Source: Isoptericola halalbus (GTDB taxonomy: Bacteria; Actinomycetota; Actinomycetes; Actinomycetales; Cellulomonadaceae). From it: DNA of 64,000 nt. Positions 36,068-43,996 of the stretch are shown one piece after another. Position 1 is the stretch's first letter. Each line of letters opens with the position of its first letter. Position numbers and translations under genes: made by a program. The DNA lies in the NCBI GenBank assembly GCA_009663185.1, contig VJZX01000014.1, positions 16,583-80,582 on the forward strand, in the 5' to 3' direction. The notes beneath the pieces are model-generated. The model saw nothing but the letters and a program-made list of their open reading frames with translations, ran no database searches and had not been told where the DNA came from.

Positions 36068-37414
36068 TCAGCCCCCGACCCGCGACACGCCCTCGGCCAG
36101 GAGCTCGTTGCACTGCTCGTTGGCCTTGTCGGCGAACCCGCCCAGGGTGATCGCGCCGCTGACGAGCTCCGGAAACAGGTCGGTCAAGGTCGCGGTCAGG
36201 GCCGTGTTCGTGGCGTACGGCGAGAACGTCAGCACGCCGGAGTACTGGTTCTCGTTCTGCTGCGTCGCGAGCGCGAGCTTCTGGTACTCCTCGGCCGCCG
36301 GGAGCTCCGACTCGAGCGAGGTGACGACCGGCAGTCCCCAGCCCGAGCGTGCACGGTCCTCGGCCTGCGGACCGGCCGTGTACCACTCGAGGAACGCGAA
36401 CGCTGCATCCGGGTTGGCGGCCTTGGCCGGGATCCAGTGACCCGTGGCCGACGTCGTGGGGCTGAATCGCGTGTCACCGAGGAGCGGAGCGGGAGCGAGG
36501 CGCGACCAGTCACCCGCATCTTCACCCGTGGCCACCTGGCCCCCGAACCAGTACCCGCCCTGTGCCATCGCCTCGCGCTGCGCGAGGAAGGTCGGCCCCG
36601 ACCAGCCATCGGGATTCGGGTCGAGCACCGTGTAGCCGACCTTTGCCGCCGCCACGTCGGCGATCCACTTGATGGCCCGCTGCGCCTCGGGCGAGCTGAA
36701 GTCGACGGTCTTGAGGTCGTCGCTCAGCAGGGTGGCGCCGGTCGTGCCCAGCATGCCCTGGATGTAGACGACGTCCGGTGCCGTGGACCACAGCCCGTAG
36801 GTGGTGACCTTCCCGCCCTTCACCTTCGTCAGCTCGCGGGCGACGTCGAGTGCCTCGTCGTACGTGTACGGGTTGTCGTCGTCGGGCACGCGCACCCCGG
36901 CCGCATCGAGCAGCTCGAGGTTGTACCAGTGCATCATGTCGAGGCTGTAGTCCTTGGTCAGGCCGTACGTCGGCCCGGAACCCTGCTTCGACCCGTCGAA
37001 CTTCCAGACGTCGTTCACCGAGCTCAGGGTGCCGGCCGCGAGCAGCGAGCTCGCGGAGATGTAGTCGTCCAGGGGCATCGCGATGCCGCGAGCGGCCCAG
37101 TACGCCGTCTCCTGCGCTCCGAGACCGCGCACGAGGTCCGGAGGAGTCCCGGCGGCAAGCATGGCGTTGAGGCGAGTGGCGTCGTACTGGATGAGCTTGA
37201 CCGGCACGTCGGGGTGCTCGGCGGCCCACGCCTTCGAGACGTCCTCGTTGATCTCGACCGACATGATCGTGATCCCGCCGGTAGCTCCGGAGGCACCGGA
37301 CCCTCCCGAGGCGGCGGGCATCCGTGCCGTGCATGCCCCCAGGGCGAGTGCCGCGGCACCCGCACCCGACAGGCCCAAGAACCCTCGCCGGCTCATTTCC
37401 ATCGTGCGTGCCAT
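36068..37414 (-). CDS. Sugar ABC transporter substrate-binding lipoprotein
   Basis: 448-aa extracytoplasmic solute-binding protein of the MalE/UgpB class. The N-terminus has both a twin-arginine-like motif (MSRRGFLGLSG) and a lipobox (ALGAC), suggesting Tat export of a folded lipoprotein. The mature part includes AWAAEHPDVPVKLIQYD and FDGSKQGSGPTYGLTKDYSLDMMHWYN. ATG 37414 has GGAG 8 nt upstream. It is the first transport gene of the operon, with a LacI-type operator about 130 nt upstream. Confidence 0.9.
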   Translation of the reverse strand: MARTMEMSRRGFLGLSGAGAAALALGACTARMPAASGGSGASGATGGITIMSVEINEDVSKAWAAEHPDVPVKLIQYDATRLNAMLAAGTPPDLVRGLGAQETAYWAARGIAMPLDDYISASSLLAAGTLSSVNDVWKFDGSKQGSGPTYGLTKDYSLDMMHWYNLELLDAAGVRVPDDDNPYTYDEALDVARELTKVKGGKVTTYGLWSTAPDVVYIQGMLGTTGATLLSDDLKTVDFSSPEAQRAIKWIADVAAAKVGYTVLDPNPDGWSGPTFLAQREAMAQGGYWFGGQVATGEDAGDWSRLAPAPLLGDTRFSPTTSATGHWIPAKAANPDAAFAFLEWYTAGPQAEDRARSGWGLPVVTSLESELPAAEEYQKLALATQQNENQYSGVLTFSPYATNTALTATLTDLFPELVSGAITLGGFADKANEQCNELLAEGVSRVGG

Positions 37415-37542
37415 TTGCGCATCTCCGTCGCTACGCCGGGGTCGACTGCGTCGACCGTCTCCAAGGCCCGGCACCGCTGCCGGACCGGGCGGTCACGCTC
37501 GGTGACGGTGCCCGCGCCGAGGCTAGAGTCCCGAATCCAAAA

Positions 37543-37559
37543 ATGTCAATCGATGACAT
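37543..37559. promoter_or_regulatory. LacI-type operator upstream of the sugar ABC operon
   Basis: ATGTCAATCGATGACAT has 6-bp inverted arms around ATCGA. On the minus strand it shares ATGTYATCGATTGAC with a second site at 38887-38901 upstream of the adjacent lacI gene. It sits between lacI and the binding-protein gene. Confidence 0.65.
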
Positions 37560-37616
37560 CGATCCGATGCACGACTGGACAACCGGCAGCCGGGGCCGGT
37601 CGCGTGATCCTGGAGG

Positions 37617-38696
37617 TCAGCGGCGCGCCGGCGGAGCGGACGTGGAGCGGCGCACGACCAAGCGTGGCGGGACCACTTTCGGCGCGGGAAGGGTCAGCGG
37701 CGTCTCACCCGCGTCGGCGATCATGCCGAGCAGACGATGCACCGCGATCTCGCCGGCGGCGCGGAAGTCGACATGGACCGTCGTGAGCGGCGGGTGGAAG
37801 TACGCGGCGCCGCGGACGTCGTCGAACCCTGTCACCGACACGTCCGTCGGCACCTGGACGCCGACGTCGGTCAGCGCGCTGAGCACACCCATCGCCATCT
37901 CGTCGTTCGCGCACACGATGGCACTCGGGATCGACCTCCGGGGCAGGGCGGTGGCGATCCGGTGTCCGGAGGCGGCCGACCAGTCGCCGTGCTCGACGAA
38001 CGCGACGTCCATGCCCAGCTCGTGCGACCGGTCGAGCGCCGTCTGCAGCCTCTTGGCGGTCGAGAACCAGCCCTCCGGGCCGGCCACGACTCCGACCGAG
38101 CGATGGCCCAGTGCGTGCAGATGTTCCACCACCAGCTCGGTGCCTGGGTCGACCGGCCCCTGCGCGTGCGGGCCCTCGAGCCCGTCCCCGTTGACCTCGA
38201 CCAGGAGCGGCGCCTGAAAGGGAAAGGTGGCGAAGAGGTCGGCTAGAGCAGCGGTCGGTGCCAGGGCCAGCGCTCCGGCGACGTACGACTGGTCCGTGCG
38301 TTGCAGGATCTGCCTGCTCGCGTCGGAGTCGTCGGTGTCGAGGTCGACGATCTCGAGCACGTAGTCCGCATCGGCGGCCGCCCTGCTCGCAGCACGCACG
38401 ATGTTGATCGGGCCGGCCTCGGCGAGCTCGTGGACGAACAACAGCAGCCTGGTCGGCGTCCTCGTGCGCAGGGCCCGGGCGACGGGATCGGGACGGTAGG
38501 CCAGCTCCCGCATCGCCTGCTCGACCTTGGCACGCGTCTTCGGCGAGATGCCGGTGAAGCCGTTCATGTACCGGGTGACGGTCTGCGTCGAGACCCCGGC
38601 TGCCGCCGCGACGTCGTAGATCGTGGCCGACTTCTTGCGGGACCCGTTGCCCGATCGGGCGCGGTCGCGGCTGGGGCTTGCGTCGGACGTCGTCAT
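37617..38696 (-). CDS. LacI-family transcriptional regulator of the sugar ABC operon
   Basis: 359-aa regulator with a basic leader (about 25 residues), an HTH/hinge (ATIYDVAAAAGVSTQTVTRYMNG) and a periplasmic-binding-like effector domain with VCANDEMAMGVLSAL and VTGFDDVRGAAYFHPPLTTV. It lies directly upstream of the binding-protein gene on the same strand. Two copies of a shared operator motif, one before each gene, support autoregulation and control of the transporter. Confidence 0.9.
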   Translation of the reverse strand: MTTSDASPSRDRARSGNGSRKKSATIYDVAAAAGVSTQTVTRYMNGFTGISPKTRAKVEQAMRELAYRPDPVARALRTRTPTRLLLFVHELAEAGPINIVRAASRAAADADYVLEIVDLDTDDSDASRQILQRTDQSYVAGALALAPTAALADLFATFPFQAPLLVEVNGDGLEGPHAQGPVDPGTELVVEHLHALGHRSVGVVAGPEGWFSTAKRLQTALDRSHELGMDVAFVEHGDWSAASGHRIATALPRRSIPSAIVCANDEMAMGVLSALTDVGVQVPTDVSVTGFDDVRGAAYFHPPLTTVHVDFRAAGEIAVHRLLGMIADAGETPLTLPAPKVVPPRLVVRRSTSAPPARR

Positions 38697-39023
38697 GGGT
38701 GCTCACATCTGCTGGTAGCGCGATCGGTCCCGACCACTGTGCCGTGAGGACGCCATGGCCGCCGGGGATCGAGAACAGACCTGGGCATCTATCCTCGCGT
38801 TTCCCGAGTCGTGAACGTTCACGGCGGCCGGTGGCCCTACCGTACCCGTCTGACGCCGTCGAGGCTAGTGGCGGGCTGCCGGTTTCGTCAATCGATAACA
38901 TTCGGCCCGATGCTACCGCGGCGAGCAGTCGTCCGCGGTGTCACCCGGTGCGGCGCAATGGCGAGCCGCGTCCGCGCGTCCCGTCCACCAAGGCGGAGAT
39001 CACCGCCGCGGCACAGAACGGAG
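38697..39023. promoter_or_regulatory. Intergenic control region with two LacI-type sites
   Basis: 327 nt without a gene. It holds a perfect 12-nt palindrome GTGAACGTTCAC (38811-38822), of the AACGTT-centred LacI type, and a site GTCAATCGATAACAT (38887-38901) resembling the operator at 37543. Both lie upstream of the minus-strand lacI gene. I saw no RNA gene or terminator. Confidence 0.5.
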
Positions 39024-39399
39024 ACGGCCAAGACCACCGAGACGACGACGCTGAACGGGATCAACGGCTCCAACGCCGGTCCCAACGCCGTCGAGCTCGT
39101 CCTGCAGGCGCTCGCGTTCTGCTACGCGGTCGGGTACGTCGCGAACGCGGCGGCACAGGGAATCGCGATCGAGCGCATGGAGTACGACGTCGAGGGCGAC
39201 GTCGACGTGCGCACGTTCCTCGGCCAGGGCGGTCCGCGCGCCGGGTTCACCGGCATCCGCGTGACCGGGCACGTGTCGAGCCCGAACGCGACGCGGGAGC
39301 AGCTGGACGCGCTGTGCCGGTACGTGCAGGACACCTTCGCCGGTGCGCGACATCATCGCCAGCCCGGTGCCGGTCGAGACCCGGCTCGAGGTCGTCTGA
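39024..39399 (+). pseudogene. Decayed OsmC-family peroxiredoxin-like gene
   Basis: The remnant reads TAKTTETTTLNGIN, then jumps to GPNAVELVLQALAFCYAVGYVANAAAQGI, EYDVEGDVDVRTFLG and SSPNATREQLDALCRYVQDT, typical OsmC/Ohr-like sequence. Compared with the family, the start codon position is ACG, roughly 60-70 residues are missing between LNGIN and GPNAVE, and a frameshift after VQDT puts the true end (PVRDIIASPVPVETRLEVV) in another frame, ending in TGA at 39397. Loss of function is inferred from these three lesions. Confidence 0.75.
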
Positions 39400-39402
39400 C
39401 CC

Positions 39403-40437
39403 TCAGGCGGCCGCGCCGCCGATCCGGAGCAGCACCTTGCTCGACCCGCTCGACCGGTCCGCCGCGACGGCGAGCGCCGACTCCGCGTCGTCGAGGTCGA
39501 AGGTGTGCGTGACGACGGACGAGACGTCGAGGCCGGTGCGCATCGCCTCGACGGCGTCGGTGATCTCGTCCACGAACCGGTACGACCCGACCCACGTGAT
39601 CTCGCGCGTGACGAGGTCGCCGAGCACGGCCTGCACGGCCGAGCCGGGCACGTTCCCGACCTGGACGAGCGTCCCGCCCCGTGCGGTCGCGCGCAGCACC
39701 GGTCCGAGCGCCGCGGCTGCGCCTGACGCCTCGAACACGACGTCGACGTCCGCGGGCAGCTCGTCGCCCTCGCCCAGGACCCGCACGTCGTCGGCGCCCA
39801 TGCGGCGCGCGACGGCGGTCGGCGCCGCTGCGACGTCGCTCGCCACGACCCGCCCGGCGCCGGCGAGCTTCGCCGCGGCGACGACGAGCGAGCCGATCGG
39901 GCCGCAGCCGTTGACCAGCACCTCACGCCCGCGCAGGTCGCCCCCGCGGGCGACGGCGTGCATCGCCACGGCGAGCGGCTCGGCGAGGGCACCGTGCAGG
40001 GTGCTCACACCGTCGGGCAACGCGCGCAGCTGGTCGGCGCGGACGACGACGAGCTCGGCGAACCCGCCGTCGGTGTGCGGGTCGAGCGCCGCCGACCCGA
40101 GGTAGCGCACCCGGGCGTGGAGGTTGGTCCGCCCGGCCAGCCGCTGCGGGAGCATCTCGCCGCCGACGGGCGTCGCCGGGTGGACGGCGGCGCGCAGGCC
40201 CGTGGCGACGTCGGCCCCCGGGCCGGTCGCGACCACCCGCCCCGCGACCTCGTGCCCCAGGATCATGGGGCGCCGCAGGGTCGCGGTGCCGGACGCCCCG
40301 TGGCGCCAGTACGCGACGTCGGACCCGCACACGCCGCCCCACTCGACGGCGAGCAGCACCTCCCCGTGGCCAGGCTCCGGTTCGGGCAGCTCGTCGACGC
40401 GGACGTCGCCGGGACCGTGGACGACGACAGCCCTCAC
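39403..40437 (-). CDS. Zinc-dependent alcohol dehydrogenase, L-idonate 5-dehydrogenase-like
   Basis: 344-aa medium-chain dehydrogenase. Catalytic zinc ligands Cys37 (GVCGSDV) and His62-Glu63 (LGHEVAG) are present, and the Rossmann motif GCGPIGSLVVAAAKLAGA binds NAD(P)+. The structural-zinc region (about 89-107, TPVGGEMLPQRLAGRTNLH) has lost all four Cys usual in idonate dehydrogenases. The GTG start overlaps the MFS stop (GTGA). With ManD and the MFS carrier it likely handles a sugar acid such as idonate, gulonate or mannonate-related compounds. Confidence 0.87.
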   Translation of the reverse strand: MRAVVVHGPGDVRVDELPEPEPGHGEVLLAVEWGGVCGSDVAYWRHGASGTATLRRPMILGHEVAGRVVATGPGADVATGLRAAVHPATPVGGEMLPQRLAGRTNLHARVRYLGSAALDPHTDGGFAELVVVRADQLRALPDGVSTLHGALAEPLAVAMHAVARGGDLRGREVLVNGCGPIGSLVVAAAKLAGAGRVVASDVAAAPTAVARRMGADDVRVLGEGDELPADVDVVFEASGAAAALGPVLRATARGGTLVQVGNVPGSAVQAVLGDLVTREITWVGSYRFVDEITDAVEAMRTGLDVSSVVTHTFDLDDAESALAVAADRSSGSSKVLLRIGGAAA

Positions 40438-41819
40438 GCCGCGTCCTCGAGCCGCACGAGGTCCCGGCCGCGGACCTCGGGCGCGAGCCGCGCCGCTACG
40501 AGGGTGATGAGCGAGTAGGCGACGAGCATGGCGGCGATCGGCCACCAGTGGCCCGTGAGCGCGGTGAGGCTGGCGGCCAGGACGGGGCCGATCGCCGTCG
40601 CGAGGATGCCGCCGATCTCCTTGGCGAGGGCGAGCTGGGTGAACCGCGTGCGGGCGCCGAACAGCTCGGCCATCGTCACGCTCTCGAGCGAGAACAGGCT
40701 GAGCACGGCGACGTTGAGCAGCAGCGCGACCGCGACCGTGACGAGTACCGGGTTGCCGCTCGTGACGAGCAGCAGGCCGGGGACGCTGACGAGCATCGCC
40801 AGGATCGTGACCCCGGTGTACACGGGCCGGCGGCCGAACCGGTCACCGAGCAGGCCGACGGCCGGGATGGTCGCGAACCCGAAGAGCGACCCGATCGCGA
40901 TCGCCGTCGTGCCGACGGACGTGTCGACGAGCACCGTCGTCGCGATGTACCCCACGAGGAACGTCTGCACGAGCCCGGAGTTGCCCGCCTGGCCGAACCG
41001 CAGCCCGAGCGCGAGGAAGAACGCGCGGCCCTTGCGCTGGTGCAGTGCCGACTCGAGCGCGCTCCGCTCGCCCGCGTTCTCGGTGTCCGCCCGGCCGGCG
41101 AGCTCGGCCTTCGACAGCGCGACGCCGTCGACGACGTCCTCCCGCTGCTCGAACACCGGGCTCTCCTTGAGCCGCCGGCGCAGCCACACCGCGAACAGCA
41201 TGAGGCCGAAGCTCAGGAGGAACGGCAGGCGCCAGCCCCAGCCGAGCAGCTGCTCCTCGGAGAGCACCCCGAGCAGCAGCGCCCACAGGGCCGACGCCGC
41301 GAGCGTGCCCGAGTTGGTCCCGAGGCACACGAGCGACGCCACGATGCCGCGACGACGCGGCGGCGCGTACTCGGTGAGCATGACCGTGGCGCCCGCGATC
41401 TCGGCGCCCGCCCCGAAGCCTTGGAGCAGGCGCAGCGCGACCAGAAGGATCGGCGCCCAGATGCCGATGACCGCGTAGGTCGGCAGCACGCCGATGAGCG
41501 TCGTCGAGAGGCCCATCAGCGTGATGGTGATGACCAGGACGCGCTTGGGACCGATCCGGTCGCCCATGCGACCGAAGTAGATCGCGCCGACGAGCCGGGC
41601 GACGTAGCCGACGCCGTACGTGCCCATCGCGGCGATGAGCCCGACGGCGGGGCTCACCTCGGGGAAGAACAGCCGGTTGAAGACGATCGCGGCGGCCAGC
41701 GAGTAGAGCTGGAAGTCCATGAACTCCATCGCGGTGCCGAGCCAGCCCGAGACGGCGGCCCGCGTGAGGTCCTTGGTCGTGCGCTGCCCGCGTGTGGCGG
41801 TGGAGCTGGTGTCGTGCAT
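40434..41819 (-). CDS. MFS transporter, metabolite:H+ symporter type
   Basis: 461-aa carrier with 12 predicted helices and the MHS-like signatures MEFMDFQLYSLAAAIVFNRLFFP, GRMGDRIGPKRVL (loop 2-3 motif) and LLQGFGAGAEIAGATVMLTEYAPPRRRG. A charged central loop (EQREDVVDGVALSKAEL) separates the halves. ATG 41819 or GTG 41822 are both possible; AAGGAG lies 9-12 nt upstream. It sits between ManD and the dehydrogenase, suggesting uptake of a sugar acid. Confidence 0.88.
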   Translation of the reverse strand: MHDTSSTATRGQRTTKDLTRAAVSGWLGTAMEFMDFQLYSLAAAIVFNRLFFPEVSPAVGLIAAMGTYGVGYVARLVGAIYFGRMGDRIGPKRVLVITITLMGLSTTLIGVLPTYAVIGIWAPILLVALRLLQGFGAGAEIAGATVMLTEYAPPRRRGIVASLVCLGTNSGTLAASALWALLLGVLSEEQLLGWGWRLPFLLSFGLMLFAVWLRRRLKESPVFEQREDVVDGVALSKAELAGRADTENAGERSALESALHQRKGRAFFLALGLRFGQAGNSGLVQTFLVGYIATTVLVDTSVGTTAIAIGSLFGFATIPAVGLLGDRFGRRPVYTGVTILAMLVSVPGLLLVTSGNPVLVTVAVALLLNVAVLSLFSLESVTMAELFGARTRFTQLALAKEIGGILATAIGPVLAASLTALTGHWWPIAAMLVAYSLITLVAARLAPEVRGRDLVRLEDAA

Positions 41820-41856
41820 CACGGTGTCTGCTCCTTCGCTGCTGTGAATGTCCGAG

Positions 41857-43077
41857 TCACCAGTCGTGGACCGAGCCGTCGAGGCGCCGCGCGACCGGCA
41901 GGTACTTGCGGTCGTAGGGGAAGCGGGCAGCGACGTCGTCGTCGTACTCGACGCCGAGCCCCGGCGCGTCGCTCGGGTGCAGCATCCCCCCGGAGAACGT
42001 GACGTCGGAGCGGAACACCTCATACGTGGCACCGACGTGGCCCATGTGCTCCTGGATGCCGAAGTTGGGGATGGCCAGGTCGACGTGGACCGCGGCCGCC
42101 ATCGAGACCGGTGACAGGTCGCCCGCGCCGTGCGAGCCGGACCGCACCTGGTAGAGCGCGGCGAGGTCGAAGATCCGGCGCAGGTGGGTGATGCCCCCCG
42201 CGTGGACCACCGTCGTGCGCACGTAGTCGATGAGCCGCTCGGTGATGAGGTGCTGCACGTCCCAGATCGACGTCAGGTTCTCGCCGACGGCGATCGGTGT
42301 CGTCGTGTGCTGCCGGATGAGCCGGAAGGCCTCCTGGTCCTCGGCGGGAGTCGGGTCCTCCATCCAGAACATGCGCAAGGGCTCGAGCGCCTTGCCCAGG
42401 CGCGCGGCCTCGATCGGAGTGAGGCGGTGGTGCACGTCGTGCAGCAGGTGGAAGTCGAAGCCGAACTTCTCGCGGACCGCCTCGAGGTACCTCGGAGCGA
42501 AGTCGAGATACGCCTCGGTCGACCACGGCTGCTCGTCCGGCAGGTTGCTCTTGGCCGGCTCGTAGATGTCCGTGCCCTTGTGCACCCCGTAGGTGCCGGC
42601 CACGCCCGGCACCGCCGTCTGCGCGCGGATCGCGTGGTATCCCTCCTCGCGGAGGCGCGCGACGTCGTCGAGCAGCGAACCGACGTCGGGGCCGCTCGCG
42701 TGCCCGTACACGAGGACGCCGTCGCGCGAGCGTCCGCCGAGCAGCTGGTACACCGGCAGCCCCGCGACCTTGCCCTTGATGTCCCACAGGGCCGTGTCGA
42801 CCGCGGCGATCGCCGTCATCGTCACCGGCCCGCGCCGCCAGTACGCCCCGCGGTACAGGTACTGCCACGTGTCCTCGATCCGCGCCGGGTCGCGGCCGAT
42901 CAGCAAGGGGACGAGGTGGTCCTGCAGGTAGCTCGCGACGGCGAGCTCGCGCCCGTTGAGGGTGGCGTCGCCGAGGCCGGTGACGCCGTCGGACGTGGTG
43001 ATGCGCAAGGTGACGTAGTTGCGACCCGGTGACGTGACCAGGACCTCGGCGCGCTCGATCGTGCTCAGGGGGACCAC
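41857..43077 (-). CDS. manD: Enolase-superfamily sugar acid dehydratase, D-mannonate dehydratase (ManD) type
   Basis: 406-aa Mg2+ enzyme of the RspA/ManD group, expected to convert D-mannonate to 2-keto-3-deoxy-D-gluconate. Motifs are [23 protein letters not shown], the HDVHHRLTP catalytic/metal segment, [16 protein letters not shown] and [10 protein letters not shown], with [15 protein letters not shown] and the C-terminal [20 protein letters not shown]. Some family members have low activity or act on gluconate. Start is GTG with GAGGAA almost abutting, so the exact start is uncertain. First gene of the operon, divergent from a GntR regulator. Confidence 0.88.
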   Translation of the reverse strand: MVPLSTIERAEVLVTSPGRNYVTLRITTSDGVTGLGDATLNGRELAVASYLQDHLVPLLIGRDPARIEDTWQYLYRGAYWRRGPVTMTAIAAVDTALWDIKGKVAGLPVYQLLGGRSRDGVLVYGHASGPDVGSLLDDVARLREEGYHAIRAQTAVPGVAGTYGVHKGTDIYEPAKSNLPDEQPWSTEAYLDFAPRYLEAVREKFGFDFHLLHDVHHRLTPIEAARLGKALEPLRMFWMEDPTPAEDQEAFRLIRQHTTTPIAVGENLTSIWDVQHLITERLIDYVRTTVVHAGGITHLRRIFDLAALYQVRSGSHGAGDLSPVSMAAAVHVDLAIPNFGIQEHMGHVGATYEVFRSDVTFSGGMLHPSDAPGLGVEYDDDVAARFPYDRKYLPVARRLDGSVHDW

Positions 43078-43152
43078 TTCCTCGTGTTCTCGGGGCGTCG
43101 TGCCGGATCGCCGCGGTGTGCGGACATCATCGGCCGACTGTCATGAGAGTAC

Positions 43153-43184
43153 TGCCATACAAGTATGCCAGCACGTGTATGTCA
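43153..43184. promoter_or_regulatory. GntR-type operator between manD and gntR
   Basis: TGCCATAC-AA-GTATGCCA (43153-43170) is a near-perfect palindrome, followed by a half site GTATGTCA (43177-43184). The stretch is AT-richer than its surroundings and lies 76 nt before manD and 38 nt before gntR, a good position for a FadR-type repressor acting on both. Confidence 0.65.
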
Positions 43185-43208
43185 ACCCTCGGAGCCCGCA
43201 CGGCCGAC

Positions 43209-43221
43209 TAGCATGGCAGTC
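43209..43221 (+). promoter_or_regulatory. Leaderless -10 box of gntR
   Basis: TAGCAT (43209-43214) followed by 7 nt and the ATG at 43222, with no ribosome site between. Confidence 0.5.
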
Positions 43222-43932
43222 ATGACGCCTCCTGACGCACGCCGCACGACTCGACGAGCCGTGCACGAGACGCTGCGCCAGAAGGTCATCACCCTCGAGC
43301 TGCCACCCGGCTCGGCACTGTCCGAGAACGAGCTCGCGGCGAGCCTGGGCGTGAGCCGGACGCCGGTGCGCGAGAGCCTGCTCCTGCTGTCCGAGGAGGG
43401 GTTCGTCCAGGTCTTCCCGCAGGTGGGGTCGTTCGTCTCACGCGTCGACCCGCAGCGAGTCGCGGACGCGCAGTTCGTGCGCGAGGCGATCGAGCTCGCC
43501 TCGCTCGACGCCGCGCCCGCCGACCTCGACGACGACGCGGTCGCCGCTCTGCGCGCCAACCTCGCACGGCAGCACGAGCCCGGTATCGACGTCGAGGAGT
43601 TCTTCCGGCTCGACGAGGAGTTCCACCGCGGGCTCCTGGCGCTGTCCGGCCACGCCAACGCCTGGGCCACGGTCGCGTCCGCCAAGGCCCACCTCGACCG
43701 CGCCCGGCGCCTCGGGCTCCACCAGACACCGCCGGGCGCGTTCGCCGAGCAGCACCAGCAGATCCTCGACACCCTCGTCGGCGGCGACCGCCCGCGGGCG
43801 CGCGAGCTGCTCCGTTCGCACCTGCGCGCGGTCTTCGACGACATCGAGCAGGTGCGCGAGCGCTCCCCCGAGCTCTTCGCCTCGGACGCCGGCTCCGTAC
43901 CGGTCCGGCGCAGCGTCGCCGTCTGGACCTGA
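43222..43932 (+). CDS. GntR-family (FadR/FCD type) regulator
   Basis: 236-aa regulator. The winged helix-turn-helix (LRQKVITLELPPGSALSENELAASLGVSRTPVRESLLLLSEEGFVQV, about 20-65) is followed by an all-helical FCD domain (about 85-215) with EAIELASLDA, LDEEFHRGLLALSGH and EQHQQILDTLVGGDRPRARELLRSHL; conserved His residues bind a metal and acid ligand in this group. It is divergent from the manD operon and probably responds to a uronate or aldonate. Confidence 0.9.
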   Translation: MTPPDARRTTRRAVHETLRQKVITLELPPGSALSENELAASLGVSRTPVRESLLLLSEEGFVQVFPQVGSFVSRVDPQRVADAQFVREAIELASLDAAPADLDDDAVAALRANLARQHEPGIDVEEFFRLDEEFHRGLLALSGHANAWATVASAKAHLDRARRLGLHQTPPGAFAEQHQQILDTLVGGDRPRARELLRSHLRAVFDDIEQVRERSPELFASDAGSVPVRRSVAVWT

Positions 43933-43996
43933 GCGGTCCGGCACCGGTGAGCCACGCGGCGTATCCGCTTGCGACGGCTTGAGAGAATCGGTCGTC

